A DNA stretch of 31,167 nt from contig JBFWLB010000034.1 of NCBI GenBank assembly GCA_050252335.1, positions 1 to 31,167 on the forward strand. Direction: 5' to 3'. Below the pieces are notes generated by a model. That model ran no database searches. It worked only from the letters and a program-made list of their open reading frames with translations, and was not told the origin of the DNA. This stretch comes from Berkiella_A sp050252335 (lineage in GTDB: Bacteria > Pseudomonadota > Gammaproteobacteria > Berkiellales > Berkiellaceae). The position numbers and the translations under genes are program-made. Below, piece by piece: positions 23,217-31,167 of the stretch (within the stretch, counting starts at the first letter, position 1; each line of letters opens with the position of its first letter).

Positions 23217-23273
23217 TGGCTGTCCTTTATGTAAGCAATGAAATTGCTTAGTAATTTTTTGGATGTCCTTATA
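23217..23273. repeat. right end: two direct motif copies around a hairpin
   Basis: TGGCTGTCCTT (23217-23227) and TGGATGTCCTT (23260-23270) are near-identical direct copies, 43 bases apart, bracketing the stem TAAGCAAT/ATTGCTTA. The layout resembles transposase recognition ends built from hairpins. Confidence 0.55.
23232..23260 (+). terminator. hairpin with T-run after the transposase gene
   Basis: A perfect 8-bp stem TAAGCAAT / ATTGCTTA (23232-23239 and 23243-23250) with loop GAA is followed by GTAATTTTTT. It has the form of a plus-strand Rho-independent terminator, but may instead or also be the transposase-recognised hairpin. Confidence 0.55.
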
Positions 23274-23294
23274 GTTCTTATAGCTTCGGAACGC

Positions 23295-24068
23295 TTATAA
23301 AACTAGATTACTAATCCGCACATAATCCTCGACAGAAAGTGTTTCTGCTCTTTGTTGTGGATCGATCTCTATGGCAATTAATTGAGCTTTAGAAATAAAA
23401 GCATGAAGAGCATTGCTGATGGTTTTTCTCCGTTGCTGAAAAGCTGCATTTACAATATTTTTAAAAATATTGTAATTCAGCGCAATATCATTGCGTTGAT
23501 AAGGTGTTAATTGTACAACCGAAGAGTTCACTTTGGGCGGTGGCGTGAAAGCACTGGGGGGAACGTGAAAAAGAGAGTGTACGTGACAGTGGTACTGTAC
23601 CATGACAGAGAGACGACCATAGGTCTTGTCACCAGGAGGTGCTGCCATTCTGTCTACCACTTCTGTTTGTAATAAGAACAGCATATCTTGAATCTGATTT
23701 TTGAATTCCAAAAAATGAAAAATAAGTGGGGTAGAAATATTGTAGGGTAAATTGCCCAAAATTCTTATTTTTCTTTCGTCTGTGATCAGGCTATTAAAAT
23801 CAAAATCTAATGCACTTTGGCCATGTACTGTTAATTGACTGGCATCAAAATTTAATTCTAAATACTCGATAAAACGTTTGTCGATTTCCACTACATGCAA
23901 ATGATTGCAATATGGCAAAACGACTTTTGTTAAAGCGCCCATACCAGGGCCAACTTCTACGAGCAGATCCTGTTTTTGCGGTGCTAAAGCATTCAAGATT
24001 TTCTCAAGATAGTGGATATTGTTTAATAAATGTTGACCAAAATGTTTAAGCGGACGATAAGAAGACAT
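23295..24068 (-). CDS. rsmA: 16S rRNA dimethyladenosine transferase RsmA (KsgA)
   Basis: Dimethylates the two adjacent adenosines near the 3' end of 16S rRNA, using S-adenosylmethionine. 257 residues: KHFGQHLL at the N-terminus, SAM-binding VEVGPGMGALT, VEIDKR, and the target-base motif NLPYNIST; AAFQQRRKTISNAL in the C-terminal part. It follows pdxA by five bases, as in the classical surA-pdxA-rsmA-apaG-apaH operon. Confidence 0.96.
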   Translation of the reverse strand: MSSYRPLKHFGQHLLNNIHYLEKILNALAPQKQDLLVEVGPGMGALTKVVLPYCNHLHVVEIDKRFIEYLELNFDASQLTVHGQSALDFDFNSLITDERKIRILGNLPYNISTPLIFHFLEFKNQIQDMLFLLQTEVVDRMAAPPGDKTYGRLSVMVQYHCHVHSLFHVPPSAFTPPPKVNSSVVQLTPYQRNDIALNYNIFKNIVNAAFQQRRKTISNALHAFISKAQLIAIEIDPQQRAETLSVEDYVRISNLVL

Positions 24069-24073
24069 GGGGA

Positions 24074-25060
24074 TTACTTAATAAGTTGATGAGTTAATTC
24101 AAGTGCACGCAATAGACTATTTGGGCGTGCTTTTCCGCTGCCCGCCAATGAGAGTGCAGTGCCGTGATCGACAGAAGTTCTTAAAAAGGGTAAACCAAAA
24201 GTGATGTTGACCAGCTCTTCAAAATAGAGCGCTTTCATCGGCGTTAAGCCTTGGTCGTGATACATGGCAACATAGGCATCAAAATATTGACGATTTTCCT
24301 TAGAAAAAGCTGTGTCAGCTGATAGTGGACCAGTTAAGGCAAGACCTTGTTGTTTCAACTTTTCAATGACAGGCAGCATGATATCTTGTTCTTCATGGCC
24401 GATATTACCATTTTCGCCCGCATGTGGGTTTAGGCCTAAAATTGCTATTTTAGGGTTGTGCTTTTGAAAATTCTTTTGTATGCCGGTATGCAACTGTAAA
24501 ATAACCTTTTCTAATCGCTGTGGTGTGATATGCGCTGTCACTTCCTGCAAGGCTACGTGTGTGGTTACAAGTGCCATTAAACAATCTGCACTATGAAAGA
24601 CCATTAATGTATCTTTGACTTGGCTGCATTGGCCTAAATATTCCGTATGTCCTGAGAAAGGTTGACCACTTTCATTTAAAAGAGCTTTGTGTACCGGTGC
24701 TGTAACCATGGCTTGAACTTTTTCTGTCAAACAGAGATCAGCTGCGCGTTTTAGCATCTCTAACACATAAGGAGCATTATTAATATTTAATATTCCAGCG
24801 ACACAGCTATCACGCAATGGGATAGGATAGACTGCAATGCGGCCATTGCCGTTTTTTTCACAAGTGCTGGTATCGTTTAAATCGACCTGGTAAAAGCTAA
24901 GATCTAAGTTGAGTTGAGCTGCACGAGCCTTCAATAGATCTTCATCGCCCATCAAGATAACTTCAATGGGCAGGTGATGAAAAGCTGCATGTAAGGCAAC
25001 ATCGGGTCCAACGCCGGCAGGCTCGCCGGTTGTAATGATAATTCTAGCGCAATCGTGCAT
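24074..25060 (-). CDS. pdxA: 4-hydroxythreonine-4-phosphate dehydrogenase PdxA
   Basis: NAD-dependent oxidation of 4-phosphohydroxy-threonine in pyridoxal phosphate synthesis. 328 residues with ITTGEPAGVGPDVAL, VTAPVHK, the metal-binding SGHTEYL, LGLNPHAGENG, MYHDQGLTPMK and LPFLRTSVDHGTA. ATG 25060 is preferred over the TTG at 25066, which is in frame and one base from the surA stop. No clear ribosome site; coupling to surA is likely. Confidence 0.96.
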   Translation of the reverse strand: MHDCARIIITTGEPAGVGPDVALHAAFHHLPIEVILMGDEDLLKARAAQLNLDLSFYQVDLNDTSTCEKNGNGRIAVYPIPLRDSCVAGILNINNAPYVLEMLKRAADLCLTEKVQAMVTAPVHKALLNESGQPFSGHTEYLGQCSQVKDTLMVFHSADCLMALVTTHVALQEVTAHITPQRLEKVILQLHTGIQKNFQKHNPKIAILGLNPHAGENGNIGHEEQDIMLPVIEKLKQQGLALTGPLSADTAFSKENRQYFDAYVAMYHDQGLTPMKALYFEELVNITFGLPFLRTSVDHGTALSLAGSGKARPNSLLRALELTHQLIK

Positions 25061-25066
25061 GGGCAA

Positions 25067-26347
25067 TTACAAATACACTTTCACAAAGGCTTCATCGCGT
25101 AATTGGTTTTGCCAAGCTTGCAATTTTTCTTCGAATTTTCTTTGTTGTAGCATTTCTCGTGCTCTCATTTTGAGCGCATTGTCACTGTCATTCACAGTCT
25201 TTTTGTCTAAAACTTGTAGAATATGCCATCCGAAAGGACTTTGAAAAGGCTCGCTGATTTCTGTGAGCGGCATATTTTCCATGACTTTGCTAAATTCAGG
25301 CACTAACACATCTTTAGTAACCCAGCCAAGATTTCCGCCTTTCATACTAGATGCTAAATCATTAGAGTGGGTTTTAGCCAAAGCTTCAAAATTATCTCCG
25401 GCTTGGATTTGTTGTTTGATAACGTTAAGCTTCGTTTTAGCCTCTTTATCAGAAACATAATCATTGGTTTGCACTAAAATATGGCGTACCTGATATTTGG
25501 TTACATGGATGATTGCATCGTTAGACTGACGTTTATCTAAGAGCTTAATAATATGAAACCCACTGGGGCTTTTGATGGGATTGGCTAATTCGCCTTGTTT
25601 TAAGCTTGGTACAATATTCACAAACAAGGTGGGTAGTTCACCTTGTTTACGCCAGCCTAAATCGCCACCTTTAAGTGCCAGTTCACCTCTGGAGGTTTTC
25701 AGGGCAAGATCGTGAAAGTCAGCACCTTCTTTGAGCTTGGTCATGACGTCTGTTGCATTGTGCTCTGCTTCATCCAGTTCCTCTGGAGAAGGATTTTCTG
25801 AAACAGGGATTAAGATATGTCCCAAATGATATTCATAAGACATAGCGCCTAAACCGTTGGGTGCATTTAAAAATTGTTGTAATTCTTGATCAGAAATTTG
25901 AATATTCTGATAGATATCACGTTGTTGCAGTTGCTGTATTGCAAGTTGGCGTCGAATGGTTTGGCGATATAGTTCGTATTCAATACCTTCTTCTTCTAAT
26001 TTATGGCTAAATTCAGAGAGTGTTAAATGATTGTCTTTAGCGATGTTGCTAATGATTTGGCTTAACATAGGCTCATCGATTTGTATGCCAGAACGCTCAG
26101 CCATCTGTAATTGGATTTCTTGTAAGATAAGGTGTTCTAATACTTGTTTAGTGAGGGCTGTTTGGTCTTGGGGATGTTGCCCTTGCGCCATTAAATTTTG
26201 GTGAAATAATTTAACTTGTTTGGTGAGTTCGCTTTGCGTAATAATTTTGTCATTGACAACGGCTGCAACCTTATCCAATGGTGCAACAGACGCACTGCTG
26301 GGTGTTGTAAAAGCAAGCATACAAAGAAGGCAAACAATCTTACGCAT
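25067..26347 (-). CDS. surA: SurA, periplasmic chaperone and peptidyl-prolyl isomerase
   Basis: Escorts outer-membrane proteins, including LptD, to the BAM machinery. 426 residues, the length expected of the family. Signal peptide (1-20), the SurA N-domain beginning LDKVAAVVNDKIITQSEL, and two parvulin domains (about 175-277 and 290-385) with GGDLGWRKQGELP and GGNLGWVTKDVLVPEF. The start is ATG 26347, with AGGACA upstream and a proper signal peptide; the open frame runs 28 codons further but that part is not family-like. Confidence 0.95.
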   Translation of the reverse strand: MRKIVCLLCMLAFTTPSSASVAPLDKVAAVVNDKIITQSELTKQVKLFHQNLMAQGQHPQDQTALTKQVLEHLILQEIQLQMAERSGIQIDEPMLSQIISNIAKDNHLTLSEFSHKLEEEGIEYELYRQTIRRQLAIQQLQQRDIYQNIQISDQELQQFLNAPNGLGAMSYEYHLGHILIPVSENPSPEELDEAEHNATDVMTKLKEGADFHDLALKTSRGELALKGGDLGWRKQGELPTLFVNIVPSLKQGELANPIKSPSGFHIIKLLDKRQSNDAIIHVTKYQVRHILVQTNDYVSDKEAKTKLNVIKQQIQAGDNFEALAKTHSNDLASSMKGGNLGWVTKDVLVPEFSKVMENMPLTEISEPFQSPFGWHILQVLDKKTVNDSDNALKMRAREMLQQRKFEEKLQAWQNQLRDEAFVKVYL

Positions 26348-26468
26348 TTTTATTGTCCTACAAAATAAAACCTGAAAATTATAATACAAATACCATAAAA
26401 ACAAAAAAATTGCCTCTCTTGGGGTGCTCAAAACGCAAAGAGCCGTGAGTCTATCATGCCGTCATGAG

Positions 26469-28994
26469 TTATCTAACTTTGTTTTGGTTGACTTGTGGCA
26501 AGTTAACGCGTTCTGATAGAGGCACAAAGCCAGGTATTTTTTGCTTTAATTTTCGATCGGGTTGGTTAAATCCAATACTACTTAAACCCTTAAAGACGAA
26601 TTGTAGCATGATTTGGTTTGCATATTCTCGCCCTAAGAGTGCATTCCCAAGTTGGCGATATCGACTCATGACAAGCTGCGTGGCAAAACAGCAGCTATTG
26701 TATTCAAGCCCACCCAAAAGCTCTACGAATTGATCAAATTCAAAATCATAGTGAAAGCGGGTTAATAAATTAAATTGATAAGAAAGTGGAATCAATAATG
26801 AGACATCACCTTGATTTAATTTACCTAAGCTATCTGCCCTTAAATCTAAATTTTTATTATCTTTACGAGTAAAGTAATAATTCAGATTAAAGAGGGCGTT
26901 ATCACTGATTTTTGATTGAAAGAAAAGCGAGGATTGTTGAATAAATTCAGCATTCATTCCCCACTCTATGAAAGCCCCTGCTTGCCAATTTTGTGGAGAA
27001 GAGAAAACAATTTCGCTCAATAAGTTTGAATGTCTTACAGAGGTACGGTTGATATCAGATTGACTGCAAAACTGAGACGGGGAAATACCATCACAGATTT
27101 CAACTTTCTCATCTTTAAAGTAGAAAATCTCACCAATACCAAAACGAAGCCATTCAAAATTATTTCGTTTGTCTAAAATACTGGAGTTCATACTCAGAGA
27201 CAGTTGATTGGCTTCATTCAAACGATCTTTACCACTGAAGCGATTATATCTGAACAATTGTGCATAACTGAATTGAATCACGCCACTATCAAAATTAGGG
27301 AAATAATTTTGATTGCGATAAGGTATATAAACATAAAAGGCGCGCGGTGTTAATGTTTGTATAAAATCAAAATGATGTAGTTGTAATGGGCGTTCAAAAT
27401 AGAGTTTTCCATCGAGGGTATAAATAGGCGCAATGCGATTTGGATTATGATTAAAATTATTATCGTTCTCAAAAGTTTCAGCTGGTAATTTCAAATCATA
27501 AGATAAAAGATCCAGATAGAAGCTTGGATTGAGTTCCCCCCAAGCGCGTCGAATAGGATAGCTTAAAGAAGGTTGTAGATAATAACGTTTGCCTTCTGCT
27601 TTGCTTTGATTAGACGCAGGAGCGCTTGGATAGATAAATTGCACCGCTTCGCCCGATAGATTGAAATAAAGCGATCGCCATACATTGGGATACAGCGCTT
27701 CAAATAACCATTGTGGTTGTCTGCGATAAATTTCTTCTACAACACCACCTTTATATGCTTGTAATACTTGATACTCTTCTGTTCTGAAGGTATGAATCCA
27801 ATGTTGACCCTCATACAATAATTGCACACGTTGTGGTAAATGTAAGGTACTGGTTGTATGAATATCATTTCCTAGATCAACAAAGAAATTATCATCACTG
27901 ACGTGGTGGTAATTGATATCTGCTGACCATGCTGAGTTTATTTGTAAATGATGATTAAAGCCTAGGCCTAGCCTATAGTTATGATCTTGTATGCCTTTGA
28001 TACGAGGATCAACAGTTGTATAGCCGCTGGGAATGGTTTGTAGGATTTCTTCGCGAAAAATTCTATAAGCATTATCTCTAGGCAAATAATCTAAATAAAA
28101 TTCACCATTTGAGCGTTTACTTAGATAGCGAAGATGAGATTGTAGCCCTGCTCCACGTTTGCTAAAACCTTGTATACCAAGCGTGAGATCATAATTGGGT
28201 GCTAAGTTAAAATAGTAAGGAATAGTGAATGACAGACCTGATTGACTAGAGCTTGAATAAGAAGGAAATAAAAAACCACTGTGGCGTTGGTTATCAATTG
28301 GATAGTTCAGATAGGGCCAGTAAAAAATAGGTACATTCTTAGATTTTAAATAGATATGCTTTGCTTTGGCTCGACCTTCTGCAGGATAAAGTGCGATTTC
28401 ACGAGCATTTAGCTGCCAGCTTTGGCGAGTGGGTGGGCAGGTTGTAAAGTTAGAATGATGTAAAACTATTTTTTTCTGTCCAAACATTTCAATAGATTGT
28501 GCTTTTGCGCGAGCATGCCGTGGATACCATCTAAAGTCACCACAGCTTAAATGTAAGTATTCGGTTTCATTGTTGTAAAAAGCGTTGTCTGCCCAGATGC
28601 CCATATTAGGTTGATGAAAACTAAGGTGTCCATCTGCTAGAACAGACCAATTCGTTGGGCTGCGTTTTAGAGTAAGCTTATCCGCATGTAGCCAGCGTTG
28701 TCCTTGTTCTAAACTGACGTTATGTAAAGAAGAGTGGCCTTCCCAAAGAACATCGCCTTTATCAAATTCAATATTAACAGGCATATTGGTTGGTTGGCTA
28801 AAATTTGTAATAGGGGGGTAAAAAGGTTTATAGTGCCCGCCACAGAGGTTGCATGGCTCCGTGCTTATTTCCCAGTCAGTTGGCGTAAGATTAAATTGGC
28901 AGCTTGAGGAGGCGTGTACACCTTGAAGCCAGCATTGTAAAAGAAACGCTAGTAAGTATATTAGCTGTTTTTGCAATCGAGCGCCCACTTCCAT
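26469..28994 (-). CDS. lptD: LptD, outer-membrane LPS translocon
   Basis: With LptE, it inserts lipopolysaccharide into the outer leaflet. 841 residues: signal peptide (about 8-28), a periplasmic OstA jellyroll domain (about 75-220, with VLADGHLSFHQPN and SNFTTCPP), then a large beta-barrel (WPYLNYPIDNQRHSGFLFPSY onward). The N-terminal Cys pair (CNLC near 47-50) and the C-terminal pair in YNSCCF would form the interdomain disulfides. It heads a minus-strand run with surA and is divergent from amgK. Confidence 0.95.
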   Translation of the reverse strand: MEVGARLQKQLIYLLAFLLQCWLQGVHASSSCQFNLTPTDWEISTEPCNLCGGHYKPFYPPITNFSQPTNMPVNIEFDKGDVLWEGHSSLHNVSLEQGQRWLHADKLTLKRSPTNWSVLADGHLSFHQPNMGIWADNAFYNNETEYLHLSCGDFRWYPRHARAKAQSIEMFGQKKIVLHHSNFTTCPPTRQSWQLNAREIALYPAEGRAKAKHIYLKSKNVPIFYWPYLNYPIDNQRHSGFLFPSYSSSSQSGLSFTIPYYFNLAPNYDLTLGIQGFSKRGAGLQSHLRYLSKRSNGEFYLDYLPRDNAYRIFREEILQTIPSGYTTVDPRIKGIQDHNYRLGLGFNHHLQINSAWSADINYHHVSDDNFFVDLGNDIHTTSTLHLPQRVQLLYEGQHWIHTFRTEEYQVLQAYKGGVVEEIYRRQPQWLFEALYPNVWRSLYFNLSGEAVQFIYPSAPASNQSKAEGKRYYLQPSLSYPIRRAWGELNPSFYLDLLSYDLKLPAETFENDNNFNHNPNRIAPIYTLDGKLYFERPLQLHHFDFIQTLTPRAFYVYIPYRNQNYFPNFDSGVIQFSYAQLFRYNRFSGKDRLNEANQLSLSMNSSILDKRNNFEWLRFGIGEIFYFKDEKVEICDGISPSQFCSQSDINRTSVRHSNLLSEIVFSSPQNWQAGAFIEWGMNAEFIQQSSLFFQSKISDNALFNLNYYFTRKDNKNLDLRADSLGKLNQGDVSLLIPLSYQFNLLTRFHYDFEFDQFVELLGGLEYNSCCFATQLVMSRYRQLGNALLGREYANQIMLQFVFKGLSSIGFNQPDRKLKQKIPGFVPLSERVNLPQVNQNKVR

Positions 28995-29168
28995 TATTTG
29001 TTTATCATCGACTAGCTTTGCTACTTTAAGAGGCCGAAAGAAAGCTTAGTCTCTTTCAATGACATCAAGTACATAAGGTGGGTATATTTGCATAGTGACT
29101 CCTAGCTGTAAACTCAAATACACTCTAACATGTGGGTTAGGGCATTTAATCAAAAAAAGATTGACACG

Positions 29169-30227
29169 ATGAATGAAATAGATGATAAAACTAACATACT
29201 AAATAGTTGGCTTATTAACTACCTTAAAGATGAACCTCAAAAAGTTTCCTCTTTAAAAGGTGACGCAAGCTTTAGACAATATTATCGTGTGCAATCTGTG
29301 CATGGCAATTTAATTGCGATGGCCTCACCCAATATTTCTGAACCTATTTTACCCTTTGTCTCCATTGCCAATAGTTGGCATAAGCAAGGTATCGCCGTTC
29401 CAAAAGTATTGCATTATAACTTGAAATTGGGTTTTGCGCTGTTAAGCGATTTTGGCGATGTTCTCTTGCAAGATAAATTAGATAAAAGTACTGTCGATGC
29501 CTATTATAAAAATGCATTAGAATTGTTACCTGCTATTCAATCCGCCTCGCGCACGAAAGACTATAACTACCCTTTATTTGATGAAAAGCACATTTATTTA
29601 GAATTGAGCTACTTTAAAGAATGGTTTATTACCCAATTATTACAGCTGGAAATGAGTGCTGCAGAAAGTAAAATGTTGGAGCTATTCTTTGCACAATTGG
29701 TGGATATTTGTCTGCAACAACCGCAAGTGGTTATACATCGTGATTATCATTCACGAAACTTAATGGTATTGGAAAATAATGTGCTTGGTATCTTAGATTT
29801 CCAAGATGCTATGCTGGGGCCGATTACCTATGATGCTGTTTCTTTATTAAGAGATTGTTATATCGATTGGCCAATTGCCTCTGTGTATCGATGGCTCACA
29901 CATTTTTATGAGGTGTGCTATGAATCACAACTTGAACGATATTCCTTTCAGCAATTCCAAGAGTGGTTTGATAAAGCTGGTCTGCAGCGTCATATTAAAG
30001 TGTTAGGTATTTTTTCAAGACTTAAAATTCGAGATGGTAAAGCAGGTTATTTGAAAGATATTCCTAGAATCTTAAATTATGTTTTACAAGTAACGGCACA
30101 GTATCCGCAGTTACAGCACTTTGAACAATGGTTTATCACACGTGTTATTCCACGGTGGGAAGAATATTTTGCAAGCATGACGGCATCGTCACAGACTTTA
30201 GCATACCAGCAAGCAGGGAGTGCCTAA
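29169..30227 (+). CDS. amgK: N-acetylmuramate/N-acetylglucosamine kinase AmgK
   Basis: Aminoglycoside-phosphotransferase-like kinase that makes the anomeric 1-phosphate of MurNAc or GlcNAc in peptidoglycan recycling. From ATG 29169 it is 352 residues: LKGDASFRQYYRV (glycine-loop region), VIHRDYHSRNLMVL (catalytic loop) and ILDFQDAMLGPITYD (metal-binding DFQ). An ATG at 29130 is also in frame but adds 13 residues with no family counterpart and no ribosome site. It precedes murU by three bases, the standard pair. Confidence 0.93.
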   Translation: MNEIDDKTNILNSWLINYLKDEPQKVSSLKGDASFRQYYRVQSVHGNLIAMASPNISEPILPFVSIANSWHKQGIAVPKVLHYNLKLGFALLSDFGDVLLQDKLDKSTVDAYYKNALELLPAIQSASRTKDYNYPLFDEKHIYLELSYFKEWFITQLLQLEMSAAESKMLELFFAQLVDICLQQPQVVIHRDYHSRNLMVLENNVLGILDFQDAMLGPITYDAVSLLRDCYIDWPIASVYRWLTHFYEVCYESQLERYSFQQFQEWFDKAGLQRHIKVLGIFSRLKIRDGKAGYLKDIPRILNYVLQVTAQYPQLQHFEQWFITRVIPRWEEYFASMTASSQTLAYQQAGSA

Positions 30228-30230
30228 GCC

Positions 30231-30923
30231 ATGAAAGCAATGATTCTTGCTGCTGGTCGCGGTTCAAGATTACGCCCTCTAACCGATAATTGTCCCAAGC
30301 CTTTAATTAAGGTGATTGCTAAGCCACTCATTGTCTATCACATTGAAAATCTTGCCGCTGTTGGTATTACGGATATCGTCATTAATCTGTCTTATTTAGG
30401 AGAGCAGATCATTGATTATATAGGTAATGGCGAAAAATGGGGGGTGCATGTTTCCTACTCAGAAGAAGAAAAGCTTTTAGAAGTAGGAGGAGGGATCTTT
30501 AATGCTTTGCCTTTATTAGGTCAAAAACCTTTTCTTGTTGTGAATGCAGATATCTGGACAGATTATGATTTCACAACGCTTCCCAAAGAGCCGGGGGGGC
30601 TTGCGCATTTAGTGCTTGTTAAAAATCCAGCTCATCATTTGAATGGCGATTTTAGTCTAAGAGCAGATGGTATGATTGTTGCTGATCCCATGTTACCGAA
30701 GTATACCTATGCGGGCATTAGTGTGTTGCGCCCTGAGTTATTTTATGGCTGTCAGCCTAATAGTATTTTTCCTTTAGCACCTTTATTAGTAAAGGCGATG
30801 AACGCAGGGGCTTTAGTGGGTGAATATTATGCGGGTATTTGGAATGATATTGGCACCATTGATCGCTTGAAAAATTTAGAAGCCACACTGAATTATCACA
30901 CAACGCTTAGAAAAATATCATAA
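30231..30923 (+). CDS. murU: N-acetylmuramate alpha-1-phosphate uridylyltransferase MurU
   Basis: Nucleotidyltransferase that converts MurNAc-1-phosphate and UTP to UDP-MurNAc, bypassing de novo MurA-dependent synthesis. 230 residues: AAGRGSRLRPLTDNCPKPLI is the Rossmann-like signature, VVNADIW holds the metal-binding Asp, and WNDIGTIDRL is near the C-terminus. AGGGAG within the end of amgK provides the ribosome site. Confidence 0.95.
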   Translation: MKAMILAAGRGSRLRPLTDNCPKPLIKVIAKPLIVYHIENLAAVGITDIVINLSYLGEQIIDYIGNGEKWGVHVSYSEEEKLLEVGGGIFNALPLLGQKPFLVVNADIWTDYDFTTLPKEPGGLAHLVLVKNPAHHLNGDFSLRADGMIVADPMLPKYTYAGISVLRPELFYGCQPNSIFPLAPLLVKAMNAGALVGEYYAGIWNDIGTIDRLKNLEATLNYHTTLRKIS

Positions 30924-30933
30924 GTCATCATAC

Positions 30934-31167
30934 ATGCGAATTATTGGAAAACTATCAGGAGCACTGATTGGCGGCGTTGTTTCAGGCCCGATAGGCGCTG
31001 TACTTGGCTTATTGCTGGGACATTTCTTTGATCTGGGGCGTGCAGAAAATAGAGCCATTCAGAATGACAGCCGGATACGTCTATCAAGAAAAGTTTTTTT
31101 TCAAACAACCTTTGCAGTAATGGGATATTTGGCAAAGGTAGATGGTCGTGTGAGTGAAATTGAGATC
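30934..31167 (+). CDS. djlA: DjlA, membrane-anchored DnaJ-like co-chaperone (5' part)
   Basis: The frame is open from ATG 30934 to the right edge (78 codons). A membrane helix (about 5-32, with GALIGGVVSGPIGAVLGLLLGHFF) is followed by FDLGRA and the TerB-like FFQTTFAVMGYLAKVDGRVSEIEI, characteristic of DjlA. Its J domain would lie beyond the window. It starts ten bases after the murU stop, suggesting co-transcription. Confidence 0.88.
   Translation, partial: MRIIGKLSGALIGGVVSGPIGAVLGLLLGHFFDLGRAENRAIQNDSRIRLSRKVFFQTTFAVMGYLAKVDGRVSEIEI

Larger units (their letters stand above)
21985..23273 (+). mobile_element. RAYT-type transposase unit with terminal inverted repeats
   Basis: A single transposase gene is bounded by TATAAGGACAGCCA (21985-21998) and TGGATGTCCTTATA (23260-23273), which are inverted copies matching at 13 of 14 positions. 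A third copy, TGGCTGTCCTT, lies at 23217-23227, with a hairpin between the two right-hand copies. The unit interrupts the conserved rsmA-apaG junction. I see no flanking target duplication. Confidence 0.6.

Noticed and set aside
1..31167. CRISPR array, rRNA or phage genes
   Set aside because: No regularly spaced repeats, no rRNA-like sequence and no phage structural genes were seen.

Overview
The window looks like chromosome of an AT-rich gammaproteobacterium, most likely an intracellular or amoeba-associated member of the order Legionellales (Legionella, Coxiella or Berkiella relatives). This is inferred from two things. The housekeeping blocks are gammaproteobacterial: lptD-surA-pdxA-rsmA-apaG-apaH, amgK-murU-djlA, and a caa3/aa3 oxidase cluster. 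Between them lies a run of proteins built from eukaryote-like parts, as is typical of bacteria with Dot/Icm-type secretion. No secretion system is present in the window, so export of these proteins is inference.

Layout. 1-300: tail of an unknown gene and a possible terminator. 302-2909: znuA (minus) divergent from znuCB (plus), a high-affinity zinc importer with a candidate Zur box between the two arms. 3087-11758: accessory region with a four-helix orphan membrane protein; a degenerate PaaK/F390-synthetase-like protein; a 200-residue protein carrying a nearly complete R-SNARE (synaptobrevin-like) motif; a 1071-residue coiled-coil protein with a formin FH1-like polyproline N-terminus; a short-chain dehydrogenase whose catalytic Tyr is Phe; a palindromic repeat cluster; and an OTU-type cysteine protease (probable deubiquitinase). 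11880-20425: cytochrome c oxidase cluster, minus strand, transcribed cox2-cox1-ctaG-cox3-SURF1-SCO-like-ctaA-ctaB-SCO1, with a DUF2909 gene antisense between cox3 and SURF1. 20718-28994: minus-strand lptD-surA-pdxA-rsmA, then a RAYT-type transposase unit bounded by 14-bp inverted repeats, then apaG-apaH. 29169-31167: plus-strand amgK-murU and the start of djlA.

How the genes work together. The cox block supplies oxidase subunits, heme A synthesis (CtaB, CtaA) and copper delivery (CtaG, SCO1). LptD and SurA serve outer-membrane assembly, and AmgK-MurU recycle peptidoglycan sugars to UDP-MurNAc. The accessory region is where novelty is concentrated. The SNARE-like, FH1-like and OTU proteins would act on host membrane fusion, actin/profilin and ubiquitin respectively, if delivered into a eukaryotic cell. 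The SNARE-like gene, with a readable hydrophobic layer pattern and the zero-layer arginine, is the most striking finding.
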